A DNA stretch of 64,000 bases, taken from NCBI GenBank assembly GCA_016191875.1, contig JACPVG010000036.1, positions 299,252 through 363,251 of the forward strand, read 5' to 3'. This document shows, piece by piece, positions 40,750-49,536 of the stretch (position 1 is the first letter of the stretch; the number at the start of each line of letters is the position of its first letter). Source of the DNA: Chloroflexota bacterium (GTDB lineage Bacteria > Chloroflexota > Anaerolineae > Anaerolineales > UBA11579). The notes under the pieces are model-generated. The model was not told the origin of the DNA and did not search any database. It saw only the letters and a program-made list of their open reading frames with translations. The translations under genes were made by a program, and so were the position numbers.

Positions 40750-41180
40750 AGCAGCATTCCTCGGATGGAAAGTTGGACGAACAGCAGCATCAGGGCGGCC
40801 TGGGCAAGCGCGGCGCCGGCGAACCAGGCCAGCCCGCGCGGGACTGGCAGGCCGGCCTCACGGCTGGAGAGGAAAGCCGCGCCTAACAGGCTGAGGCAGG
40901 CGGGCAGCACGAACGGGCCGAGCGTGAACGCGCCGAGGATGGAGAAGGCCAGCAGCATGCCGGCCGCGGCCCAGCGGGCGGCATGCCAGGCGGGCGCTCG
41001 CAGCCACAGGGGGGCCGTGCCCAGAACCCCCAGCAGGGCGATCTGAATCAGGTACAGGCCGGGGAAGGGGAACATCGCTCCCTGCAAGCCGGCGACGCTG
41101 GCGAATAGGATGGCGACCAGCATACAGACCACCAGCCCGATCAGCGCGAGGATCGATTCGATAGAGCGGCGCATGGTCAT
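40746..41180 (-). CDS. Small polytopic membrane protein
   Basis: MTMRRSIESILALIGLVVCMLVAILFASVAGLQGAMFPFPGLY...; start 41180 with SD GGAAAGGA; ATGA overlaps on both sides. Confidence 0.7.
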   Translation of the reverse strand: MTMRRSIESILALIGLVVCMLVAILFASVAGLQGAMFPFPGLYLIQIALLGVLGTAPLWLRAPAWHAARWAAAGMLLAFSILGAFTLGPFVLPACLSLLGAAFLSSREAGLPVPRGLAWFAGAALAQAALMLLFVQLSIRGMLL

Positions 41181-41701
41181 TCCTTTCCGGCGCGCTCGAC
41201 CAGGCGGCTGAGAGCCCTCAGCGAGACGAGGCTTTCCAGTTTGAGCAGAGCCTGCACCAGGCCGTCGAGCGCGCTGAAGAAAGACTGCATGGCGGCCATG
41301 CGCTGGCGGGCGAATTCCGCTTCGTCGCCCCTTACATTTTCCAATAGCGCCAGGCTTTCGCCCACGCTGGCAAGCGCCCGGTCGAACTCGGACTGCTGGC
41401 GTTCCTGCAGGATGCCGCGCACGATTCTCCAAAAGTCAGTCTCGGCAATGTAGTAATCGCGGCGCTGGCCGACCTCGATATGGCGATGCACCATGCCCAG
41501 CCGTTCCAGTTGGCGCACGTTGGCGCTGACCGCGCCCTTCGTCACGCCGGCCTGTTGTACGAGCTCATCCAGCGATAGCGGAGTTGGGGAAAGGTAGATG
41601 GCGCCGTAGATGGCACCCATGGCTTTGGGGAAGCCCCAGAAGTGGCTGATGCGGCTCATCCCCTGGATGAAGTGGGCGCGGGTTTGCTCAAGTGGGTTCA
41701 T
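41177..41701 (-). CDS. GbsR/MarR-family transcriptional regulator
   Basis: GFPKAMGAIYGAIYLSPTPLSLDELVQQAGVTKGAVSANVRQLERLGMVHRHIEVGQRRDYYIAE winged HTH. Confidence 0.85.
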   Translation of the reverse strand: MNPLEQTRAHFIQGMSRISHFWGFPKAMGAIYGAIYLSPTPLSLDELVQQAGVTKGAVSANVRQLERLGMVHRHIEVGQRRDYYIAETDFWRIVRGILQERQQSEFDRALASVGESLALLENVRGDEAEFARQRMAAMQSFFSALDGLVQALLKLESLVSLRALSRLVERAGKE

Positions 41702-41719
41702 CAGATCTTTGTTTAGAAT

Positions 41720-41737
41720 GTTTAGTTATTACTAAAC
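41720..41737. promoter_or_regulatory. Inverted-repeat operator upstream of GbsR-like regulator
   Basis: GTTTAGT-TATT-ACTAAAC, with an extra GTTTAG half site at 41711, 19 bp upstream of the regulator start. Confidence 0.55.
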
Positions 41738-41859
41738 AAAATATAACAAAAATAGCCGACTCTGTCAAGTTGCGGGGCCGGCGCGGTCTGCTGCTTGCAA
41801 TTGGCCGAACGCGGCTGTATAGTGAGTGATAGAATCTACGCACTGAGGACGTTTGGCCT

Positions 41860-44085
41860 ATGGCGACGGAGAAGAAGATGCAGGAACTCATCGGAAAGAC
41901 CCTGGGTGGTTATCAGATCGTGGAACAGATCGGCAAGGGCGGGATGGCCTCGATATTCCGCGCCTTTCAACCTTCGCTGGAACGCGAAGTGGCGATCAAG
42001 GTCATGCAGCCCTACTTCGTCGAGCAGGACGAATCGTTCCAGACCCGCTTCCGGCGTGAGGCCAAAGCCATCGCCAAACTGCGCCACCCCAATATTCTGG
42101 TCGTCATCGATTTCGGTGAGGAACAGGATTATCACTATATCGTCATGGAATACGTGCCGGCCGGCACCCTGAAAGACCACATGGCGGAAGGCGCGATCAA
42201 CCTGCGCGAAGTCAACACGCTGGTGGGGCAGATCGCCAGCGCGCTGGACTACGCCCATGGTGAAGGCGTGGTGCACCGCGATATCAAACCCAGCAATATC
42301 CTCATGCCCAAGAAAGACTGGGCGCTGCTGACCGATTTTGGCCTGGCGCGCATGGTGGGCGGCAGCATGCTCACCCAGAGCGGCATGACCGTGGGCACCC
42401 CGGCGTATATGTCCCCGGAGCAGGGCGGCGGTGAGCAGGTCGACCAGCGCACCGATATCTACGCTCTGGGTGTGATCCTGTATGAGATGGTGGTCGGCGA
42501 GGTGCCCTACACCGCCGAGACGCCCATGGCCGTAGTGGTCAAGCACATCGTCGACCCGCTGCCGATGCCGCGTGCCAAGAAACCGGACCTGCCCGAAGAG
42601 GTGCAGCGCGTCATCCTCAAGGCGCTGGCGAAGAACCCGAACGACCGTTACCAGCGGGCCGGCGAGATGGCCGAGGCGCTGGCTACGGCGGTGAGCGCCC
42701 ACGGCGATTGGTCTTCGGCTGACCACCCGACGGTGAAGACGCCGCCCCCGCCCACGCCGGCTGCCACGGGCGTGATGCCGCGCGAGGCAGCCATGGCCGC
42801 CGTATTGGGCGGGACGCCACCCGCTGAAACCGCCGCGGCCGTCACTGCGCCTTCGCCCGCCGCGCCAAAAAAGCGCGGCCGCGCCGGCCTGTGGGCGCTG
42901 GGCGGGGTTGCGGTGCTGGCGCTGCTGGTCGTTGCCGCGCTGGGGGGCCGCGCCCTGCTGCGCGGCCTGCGCCGCGGCCCGGCGACCGAAGCCACCCTTA
43001 CTCCTGCCGCTCTCGGCCAATCCACTATTTCAACCCCCGGCAGCCAGCCTTCGGGCGGTCAGCCGCCCCAGCAGTTCGGCGGGCTGCTGCTGCCGCCGCC
43101 GCCGGAACTGACGAATCACGCCGACCCGATGGCCACCGGCCGGGAACTGCTGGCGGCCGGCGATGTGGAAGGCGCCGCGGCGGCGTTCTACCAGGCCATG
43201 CTGGCTGTGCCCGCCACCTACGTGCAGGTGCGGGAACTGGCGAATGAATATTCCAACACCGGCGACCCGGCCACGGCCGCCCGCCTGATGGAAGTGGCTC
43301 TCGTGACGCAGTCGCGCCCCAACCTGGAAGACACGGAGTATCTGGGCCATTACTACGGCGATTCCGAGCAATACCAGCGGGCGTATGAAGTGTTCCTCTT
43401 CCTGGTCGAAGTCCGCCCGAACGACACCTGGTTGTTCTACAGCCTGATTGATGACGCCGAATACTCCGGGCGGCTGGATGACGCCCTCGCGGCGCTGGAG
43501 GGTTTGCGGGCGCGCTTCCCCAACAACGCCAATTTCCCGTTCGCCATGGGGATGATTCAATCCCGGCAGGGCAGGCTGGAGGAGGCCGTAGGGCTGCTGC
43601 AGGAGGCCACGCAGTTGGACCCGGGCCAGTGGGATGCCTTCGTCGAGCTTGCCTATCCCCTGTATCAGCTGGGGCGCTACGACGAGGTCGAGGCTGCCCT
43701 CAACTACGTGGCCGGGCAGGCTCCCGATGACGGCGGAGTGCAGGACTGGATTGCGTGGGAGTTCCTCGATTATGACATGTACGACCAGGCCATCCGGCTC
43801 TTTGAGCGGGCGCTCGAACTGGCTCCCAACTATCCGTGGTCGCCCATCGGTCTGGCGGAAGCGCTGGTGGAATCCGGCCAACATCTGGATGAAGTTCCGG
43901 ACCTGTATAACCGGGCCCACCGGCTGGGAATGGAGCAGCAGGACCCGTATGTATCGCTTTCGGCAGGCTGGGGGTTCTACAACCTCGGCAACTGCGACCG
44001 GGCGATTGAGATCTGGAACGATATCCTATCCTATCAGCCAGACTTCCAGGAGGCCCTCGACGCGCTGAACGACTGCGCGCCGTAG
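41860..44085 (+). CDS. Serine/threonine protein kinase with C-terminal TPR region
   Basis: IGKGGMASIFRAFQPSLEREVAIKVMQP, VVHRDIKPSNILM, LLTDFGLAR, GTPAYMSPEQ; TM AGLWALGGVAVLALLVVAALGG; TPR-like tail. Confidence 0.95.
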   Translation: MATEKKMQELIGKTLGGYQIVEQIGKGGMASIFRAFQPSLEREVAIKVMQPYFVEQDESFQTRFRREAKAIAKLRHPNILVVIDFGEEQDYHYIVMEYVPAGTLKDHMAEGAINLREVNTLVGQIASALDYAHGEGVVHRDIKPSNILMPKKDWALLTDFGLARMVGGSMLTQSGMTVGTPAYMSPEQGGGEQVDQRTDIYALGVILYEMVVGEVPYTAETPMAVVVKHIVDPLPMPRAKKPDLPEEVQRVILKALAKNPNDRYQRAGEMAEALATAVSAHGDWSSADHPTVKTPPPPTPAATGVMPREAAMAAVLGGTPPAETAAAVTAPSPAAPKKRGRAGLWALGGVAVLALLVVAALGGRALLRGLRRGPATEATLTPAALGQSTISTPGSQPSGGQPPQQFGGLLLPPPPELTNHADPMATGRELLAAGDVEGAAAAFYQAMLAVPATYVQVRELANEYSNTGDPATAARLMEVALVTQSRPNLEDTEYLGHYYGDSEQYQRAYEVFLFLVEVRPNDTWLFYSLIDDAEYSGRLDDALAALEGLRARFPNNANFPFAMGMIQSRQGRLEEAVGLLQEATQLDPGQWDAFVELAYPLYQLGRYDEVEAALNYVAGQAPDDGGVQDWIAWEFLDYDMYDQAIRLFERALELAPNYPWSPIGLAEALVESGQHLDEVPDLYNRAHRLGMEQQDPYVSLSAGWGFYNLGNCDRAIEIWNDILSYQPDFQEALDALNDCAP

Positions 44086-44101
44086 GCGCAGCGGAAAACG
44101 C

Positions 44102-44142
44102 AACGGCCCGGTAGAGCGCAACCGCTCCTCCGGGCCGTTTTC
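44102..44142 (+). terminator. Rho-independent terminator after the kinase gene
   Basis: AACGGCCCGG...CCGGGCCGTTTT hairpin directly after the stop. Confidence 0.8.
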
Positions 44143-44330
44143 ATCCAGGATATAGGGATGATGGAAAAGAGCCGGGCGATATCCCCCGCCTATCGACCGG
44201 CTCTCAGGGGTGCCCCGCCGCATTAATTGTACAAAAATTACTGAATTAGGCAATTAGGCAGATGTCTAAGTGGGCGGAGCGGGGAGGCTCCACTGAAAAG
44301 CACGCATCGCCTGATCCCTTTTCGGTTGCT

Positions 44331-45851
44331 TCACTCCTCAAGCCAGTGCTGGAAGAAGTTGTCCAGACTGCGGCCGGAGGTTTCCTCCATCACGGCGATG
44401 AAATCGGCGTCGCTGGCCGTGCCGCCGCCGAAGCGTTCCAGGTAAAGGCGCAGGCCGTCGAAGAAGGCCGTGTCGCCCACCTCCTGGCGCAGGGCGTGGA
44501 GCAGGGCCGCGCCCTTGACGTAGCTCTCATAGCCGAACAGATTGGCCGGGCTGAGGTCGTTGAGCGGTTCGTAGCCGCTGCTGATCTTGAAGGTCTGCAC
44601 CAGCAGGTCCATCTCTGAGTCGAAGGTCTGCGGGTCGTCGCGGTAGCCCCACATATACTCAAAGTAGGTCGCGAAGCCTTCGTTGCGCCACATCTGACCC
44701 CACGAATCCAGGCTGACCCAGTTACCGAACCACATGTGCGCCAGTTCGTGCACCAGCACCGCTTCGTCGATCATGAAGGTGGACAGCGTGACCAGCGTCT
44801 GCGTTTCCAGGGTCACGCCGCCGCTCTCCACGGTGACATAGCCATAGGCCTCGAAGGGGTATGGCCCGACCATGTCTTCCAGCCACGAAATGGCGTCGGC
44901 GGTGCGCTCCAGTTCCTCAACCAGCAGCGACTCGGAGCCCGGGGTGGCATATGACCGGAGCGTGACGCCATTGACGACCTCGTTCTGCACTTCGACGTAA
45001 TCGCCGACCGACACGGTCGCCAGGTAGGTCGCCATCGGGTAGGCATGTTCCCACACCCAGGTGGTGGCGTCGTCCTCGGTGATCTCGTCCTGCAGCAGGC
45101 CGTTAGCGGTCGCCATAAGACCGGCGGGGGTGGTGATCTCAAAACGGAACAGGGCTTTGTCGCGCGGGTGGTCGTTGCTGGGGAACCAGTAGCGCGAGCC
45201 GTCCGGCTCGGAGAGAGCGTACAGGTTCTCGTCGCTCGGGAAGAACAGGCCGAGCGATTCTTCGAAGGGCACAAAACGGGACTGGACCTGCTTCGTCTGC
45301 CCCGAGTAGGTCACGCGCACTTCAAACGCCTCGCCGGATGCCAGGGGCGTATCCAGGCCGATGACCATTTTGCCGGCCGTGCGATAGTATTCGGCTTCCT
45401 CGCCATTTACCTGCAGGCTCTGGAGTGCAAAGCCGATGAAATCGAGGGCGAATTCGTCTATCGTCTCGGTCGCGCGCGCCTCAATCGTCACGGTGCCGCA
45501 CACCCAGCGCGGCCGGGCGGGGTCGAGGCGCAGGGCCAGAGTGTAGCGCTGCACGTCGTAGCCCAGGTTGCCCAGTTCCGCGGCGTAGGGGTCGCCGATG
45601 CTGGCGTGGGGCGGGTTGACCGGACGGGTCTCCTGCTCGGTGAGTGGGGATTCAGGGAGCGGGCACAGCGGCGAGCCGGATGACGATGGCGGAGGCGTCT
45701 CGGGCGCAGGGCTGGGCCGGCCCGGCGAAGTCGAAGAGGCTGCCGGCGTGGCTTCCTCTTCGGCCAGCGGCTGTATGACGGTCTGGCACGCCAGGCTGGC
45801 GAGCAGCAGGGCGGCCAGGATGATGGGCAAGGCGCGTTGTGGTTGGGTCAT
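44331..45851 (-). CDS. M1 family (gluzincin) metallopeptidase, lipoprotein
   Basis: Lipobox LLASLACQT; VLVHELAHMWFGNWVSLDSWGQMWRNEGFATYFEYMW (HExxH-x18-E). Confidence 0.93.
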   Translation of the reverse strand: MTQPQRALPIILAALLLASLACQTVIQPLAEEEATPAASSTSPGRPSPAPETPPPSSSGSPLCPLPESPLTEQETRPVNPPHASIGDPYAAELGNLGYDVQRYTLALRLDPARPRWVCGTVTIEARATETIDEFALDFIGFALQSLQVNGEEAEYYRTAGKMVIGLDTPLASGEAFEVRVTYSGQTKQVQSRFVPFEESLGLFFPSDENLYALSEPDGSRYWFPSNDHPRDKALFRFEITTPAGLMATANGLLQDEITEDDATTWVWEHAYPMATYLATVSVGDYVEVQNEVVNGVTLRSYATPGSESLLVEELERTADAISWLEDMVGPYPFEAYGYVTVESGGVTLETQTLVTLSTFMIDEAVLVHELAHMWFGNWVSLDSWGQMWRNEGFATYFEYMWGYRDDPQTFDSEMDLLVQTFKISSGYEPLNDLSPANLFGYESYVKGAALLHALRQEVGDTAFFDGLRLYLERFGGGTASDADFIAVMEETSGRSLDNFFQHWLEE

Positions 45852-45868
45852 GGGTCAAGCCTTGGAGG

Positions 45869-46789
45869 TCAATCGTAGAATCCCAGGATGGCCGGAGCCA
45901 CATCGGTCAGAGCGTGCAGGTTGGCGCAGAAACGCGCCCGCAGTTCCGCGGCGCCGATGACCAGGCCCGGCACGGGGTTGGCGGTGTGGCGGCGGGTGGT
46001 CATGTCTTCCAGGTTGCCGTGGTCGGAGGTAAGCAGGATGAGACCGGCGTCGTCATCCCAGGCATCCAGCAGGCCGCCCAGCACGGCATCGAACGATTCC
46101 ATCAGTTCGACCGCCTGGGCCTTGTCCTGGCGATGGCCGGCGTAGTCGCTGAACCAGTATTCAAAGAAGGCGAAATCGTAGGAGGCCGCCAGGGCCGCCA
46201 GTTTGCGCCCGGCCGCCTGGCCGTCTATCACGGGCAGGTCGGGCGGGCCGATGAACCGCCGCCAGCCTTCGCCGGTGAAATCGGCGGTGAGCGCCGCGCC
46301 GCTGGCGAGGTCGGCGCTGGTCTTGAGCGCCAGCCCGGCCTCGGTGACGGCCAGCGGGATGGCGGAGTACAGCCGCTTGCCGCTCTGGATGCCGTCGAAG
46401 TAGCCCTGGGGGTAGGCGTTGAGCAGGGCGGCGGTATAGCCGCGCTGCCTGAGCGTGGAAAATAGCGTGCCTTTGCGAATCTCGCCGGCCACCGCCGGGT
46501 TGGGCTTGGGGCCATAGTGCTCGCCCACGGCCTGGGGGATGTTGCGGCCGGTGAGCAGGGCGGCCTGGCCGGTGGCCGATTGCGGCAGCCCGCCTACGCC
46601 CAAATTGGGATCCAGGGCCAGCAGGCTGGCGCGCTCGGTCTCCAGCGGGGCCACGCCCGCAGCCAGTTGGCTGCCGTCCAGCAGGGCTTGCAGGTTGGGC
46701 GTACGGGCCTGGATGAGCGGGTTGGTCTCCGGGTCGTTCGGGCCCAGGCCGACGCCATCCATGAACAGGAACAGGAATTTGATCGCCAA
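45869..46789 (-). CDS. Alkaline-phosphatase-superfamily metalloenzyme (phosphoglycerate-mutase-like)
   Basis: FLFMDGVGLGPNDPETNP, LPQSATGQAALLTGRN, LILLTSDHGNLEDMTTRRHTANPVPGLVIG. Confidence 0.85.
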   Translation of the reverse strand: MAIKFLFLFMDGVGLGPNDPETNPLIQARTPNLQALLDGSQLAAGVAPLETERASLLALDPNLGVGGLPQSATGQAALLTGRNIPQAVGEHYGPKPNPAVAGEIRKGTLFSTLRQRGYTAALLNAYPQGYFDGIQSGKRLYSAIPLAVTEAGLALKTSADLASGAALTADFTGEGWRRFIGPPDLPVIDGQAAGRKLAALAASYDFAFFEYWFSDYAGHRQDKAQAVELMESFDAVLGGLLDAWDDDAGLILLTSDHGNLEDMTTRRHTANPVPGLVIGAAELRARFCANLHALTDVAPAILGFYD

Positions 46790-46862
46790 GGGGTCTCCGC
46801 GGGCGATTGTACCCTAAAGGCATCGGCGTGCCGGGTGCCGGAGTGCTGAGGTGGTGAAGGGG

Positions 46863-48011
46863 TCAGCCCGCCTCGGCGAAGCGGCGGGCGCTTTCGATGC
46901 GCTGGTTGAGCGGCGGGTGGTTGTAGAACAGCCACACCACCCAGGCTTCCGGGTCCACATCGGCCAGGTTCTGGTTGGCGAGGCGGGTGAAAGCGTTGGC
47001 GAACGCGGCGGCTTTGCCGGTGGCCTGCAGGGCGTAGCGGTCAGCCAGACGCTCGCGCCAGCGCGAAAAACCGTTCTCCAACGGCATGGTGAGCAGGCCG
47101 TAGCCGCCCAGCACCAGCGCCAGCAGCGGCAGGGCGGCCGGGTCGGCGATGCTCTCGAAACCGAAGGCGGCTGCGCCCCAACGCATCGCCAGCGAGGCCA
47201 GGTACAGCCCGACCAGCGTGGAGACTGTGCCGAAGGCGATGAACAGCGGGATATCGCGGTTGACGTGGTGGCCGAGTTCGTGCGCCAGCACGGTCTCGAT
47301 CTCATCGGGCGTGAATTTGTCGATGAGCGTGTCTCCCAGGATGATACGCCGCGTGTTGCCGATGCCGGTGAGGGCGGCGTTGGCGGACTTGGTGCGGCGC
47401 GACATGTCGAACTTGTAGACGCCCTTGACCCGGGTGTGGGCGCGCTCGGCCAGGCGAATCAGGCGTTCGGCCAGATCGCGGTGCTGTTCATCCAGCGGCA
47501 CGAACTTGTTAAAGATCGGCATGATGAGCACCGGCGCCAGGTTGGAAAGCAGCACACTGAACACCAGCATGAAGCCCGCCGCCCACAGCCACCACATGTC
47601 CGGGTAAGACCTCAGGAACAGGTAAATGAATTCCAACACCAGCAGGCCGATGGGCAGACCTACGGCCAGGCCTTTGACGCGGTCGAGCAGCCAGTCCTTG
47701 AGGGATTGGGTGGAGAGTTCATAGCGGTGCGGCAGGACGAAGCCAGAGTAATAACTGAGCGGGGTGGTGAGTAGCGAATCGACCCCGCCGTAGACCACGG
47801 CGAAGGCCGCGACCAGCAGCCAGGGGCTGGCGGTGAAGCCGGTCAGCCAGCCTTTGAGCGCCAGCGCCCAGCCGAAGCCCAGCCAGGCGGCGGCGTACAG
47901 CCCCTCCCACAGGACGTTGACCAGCCACAGGCGGCGTTTGATGCGGTTGTATTCTTTGGCTTTGGTCTGGCGTTCGGGGTCGAGGGCGACGGGGGTGTTG
48001 GAGTCGGTCAT
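46863..48011 (-). CDS. M48 family metallopeptidase (Ste24/CAAX-protease-like)
   Basis: VLAHELGHHVNRDI HExxH; RTKSANAALTGIGNTRRIILGDTLI; polytopic N-terminus. Confidence 0.93.
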   Translation of the reverse strand: MTDSNTPVALDPERQTKAKEYNRIKRRLWLVNVLWEGLYAAAWLGFGWALALKGWLTGFTASPWLLVAAFAVVYGGVDSLLTTPLSYYSGFVLPHRYELSTQSLKDWLLDRVKGLAVGLPIGLLVLEFIYLFLRSYPDMWWLWAAGFMLVFSVLLSNLAPVLIMPIFNKFVPLDEQHRDLAERLIRLAERAHTRVKGVYKFDMSRRTKSANAALTGIGNTRRIILGDTLIDKFTPDEIETVLAHELGHHVNRDIPLFIAFGTVSTLVGLYLASLAMRWGAAAFGFESIADPAALPLLALVLGGYGLLTMPLENGFSRWRERLADRYALQATGKAAAFANAFTRLANQNLADVDPEAWVVWLFYNHPPLNQRIESARRFAEAG

Positions 48012-48037
48012 GCGGCCATTATAGCGCGGAGGATTGG

Positions 48038-48071
48038 GCGCGGGCGGGTTGGAATCCCAACCCGCCCGCGC
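48038..48071 (-). terminator. Long perfect stem-loop after the UGA-containing gene
   Basis: GCGCGGGCGGGTTGG-AATC-CCAACCCGCCCGCGC, 15-bp stem between 48082 stop and the M48 gene; lacks a clear U-tract. Confidence 0.55.
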
Positions 48072-48081
48072 GAACCATTTC

Positions 48082-48549
48082 TTACGGCACCCAGTCGGAG
48101 AGCACGCGGATGTCGATCTCCGGGTTGGCCGGGTCGTTGGTTTTCAACAGAACCCGGAACTCATGAAATCCGTCCATGCCTTCGTGCATCATGAACTCGG
48201 TGGAGGTGATAAAGGTGCTTTCGCCGGGCTGGAGGACCATCGAACCGATGGTCAGTGAAGGCGGTCAACAGCCCTCCAGAACTTCCACATACGGCTGCTC
48301 CTTGAAGCGCAGCGTGCCGTCTCCGGTGTTGGTCACCACCACCTGGAAGGTCAGTTGGGTGTTGAATTTCACCGTCCCGAAGTCAAACACCTGGCGGTTG
48401 ACCGAGATGGCCGGCGTGCCGCCGCCCGTACCCTGCCCGCTCAGGCCGATGTAGAAGGCCACTGCCAGCAGCACTGCGCCGCCGATCAGCGCCCAGTGAA
48501 TCGGCGTGAGTTTCGTACGTTTGCGTGACCGGGTTTTGTGTTGTCCCAT
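48082..48549 (-). CDS. Candidate selenoprotein: DUF1573-like membrane-anchored protein with in-frame UGA in a C-U-P-P motif
   Basis: Frame: MGQHKTRSRKRTKLTPIHWALIGGAVLLAVAFYIGLSGQGTGGGTPAISVNRQVFDFGTVKFNTQLTFQVVVTNTGDGTLRFKEQPYVEVLEGC-[UGA 48265-48267]-PPSLTIGSMVLQPGESTFITSTEFMMHEGMDGFHEFRVLLKTNDPANPEIDIRVLSDWVP-TAA. Good SD (AAAGGAG); open frame of 60 codons after the UGA with the expected fold pattern. Confidence 0.75.
48235..48253 (-). promoter_or_regulatory. Candidate bSECIS element
   Basis: On the minus strand, 18 nt lie between UGA and loop: UGA-CCGCCUUCACU-GACCAUC-GGUUC-GAUGGUC; perfect 7-bp stem, 5-nt loop starting GG. Confidence 0.7.
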
Positions 48550-48564
48550 TGTCCAATCTCCTTT

Positions 48565-49536
48565 CTATGGATAGTCCATCTGCAAGGTGTACAGGTATGC
48601 CACCACGTGCCAGAGCTGCTCATCGGTGTAGATCGCGCCCCACATCGGCATGCCGGTACCCATGCCGCCGCGTAGCAGCTTGCCCTGCAGCAGGGCGGGG
48701 CTGGCCCCCAGCAGGATGGCCGGGTCCTGCCAATCCGGTGGCGATTGCATCAGCATGTCGGGCGCGCCCGCCAACCCCTGCATGGCGGCTTGTCCGGCAG
48801 AGGCCAGGTCATCAGCGTACAGGCCGTCGCCAGCGCCCTGCGGGCCGTGGCAGGCGGCGCAGTCCTGCCGGAAGATGGTCTCGCCCTCGGCCAGAGCGGC
48901 CGGGCTGGTCTGGCGCGCCCACAGGGCCGCCACCAGGTCCCAGCGCTGCGCGTCGGTGAGGTTCTCCAGGCCGGGTTGATTCCCCAGGCTGCTCCACAAC
49001 TGGGCCGGGGATGCGGCTGCGTACTGGTCGAACGAGAACTCAAGCGCCACAACCGGCGCCGCCAGGGCGTTGGGGCGCTCAGCTGGCGTAGTCTCTGCCG
49101 GATGGGGGGCATCGATGTCAATGCCCAGTTGGGCGTAGAGCGGCGGCGTGGGCGCGCCTGCTTGCACGTCGCTGCCGCGCACTTCGATGACGCCGCGCAT
49201 GCGCCAGTGATTCAGCCCGCACCAGACCGTGCAGTAGTAGGTGTATATGCCGGGCTGGTCGAAGGTCAGGGTGACTTCGGTTACTTTGCCCGGTTCGACC
49301 AGCACGGCCTCGAAATCCGTCCGGCCGACGCCGAAACCGTGCAGCACGTCGTCGGAGGTCAGGCGCACGGTGAGCGGCTGGCCGGCCTCGGCGCGTAGAA
49401 CGTCTGGCGCCCAACCGCCTTGCTCGGCCAGCCGGGCGTGCAGGAGGGGCGGGCGCTGCCGGGCGGCCAGCGGGAAGCCGACGGCGGCCGCGGCCAGCCC
49501 CAGCACCAGCAGCCGGGCGAGCGTTTCGGCTCTCAT
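48565..49536 (-). CDS. CuA-type cupredoxin (cytochrome c oxidase subunit II-like) fused to cytochrome c
   Basis: DDVLHGFGV, YTYYCTVWCGLNHWRMRG (C-x3-C-x3-H-x2-M CuA pattern), C-terminal CAACHGPQGAGDG heme motif and MPMWGAIYTDEQLWHVVAYL. Start MRAETL at 49536. Confidence 0.85.
   Translation of the reverse strand: MRAETLARLLVLGLAAAAVGFPLAARQRPPLLHARLAEQGGWAPDVLRAEAGQPLTVRLTSDDVLHGFGVGRTDFEAVLVEPGKVTEVTLTFDQPGIYTYYCTVWCGLNHWRMRGVIEVRGSDVQAGAPTPPLYAQLGIDIDAPHPAETTPAERPNALAAPVVALEFSFDQYAAASPAQLWSSLGNQPGLENLTDAQRWDLVAALWARQTSPAALAEGETIFRQDCAACHGPQGAGDGLYADDLASAGQAAMQGLAGAPDMLMQSPPDWQDPAILLGASPALLQGKLLRGGMGTGMPMWGAIYTDEQLWHVVAYLYTLQMDYP

Noticed and set aside
48038-48071. Stem-loop as part of the selenocysteine insertion signal
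   Set aside because: It lies beyond the TAA, far from the UGA; bacterial SECIS elements sit immediately after the UGA, so it is more likely a transcript-end structure.
48265-48267. TGA as the true stop of a 94-aa protein
   Set aside because: It would truncate the domain mid-fold at GC-PP, the frame stays open with family-like sequence to TAA, and an optimally placed bSECIS-like hairpin follows; a pseudogene or sequencing error remains the alternative.
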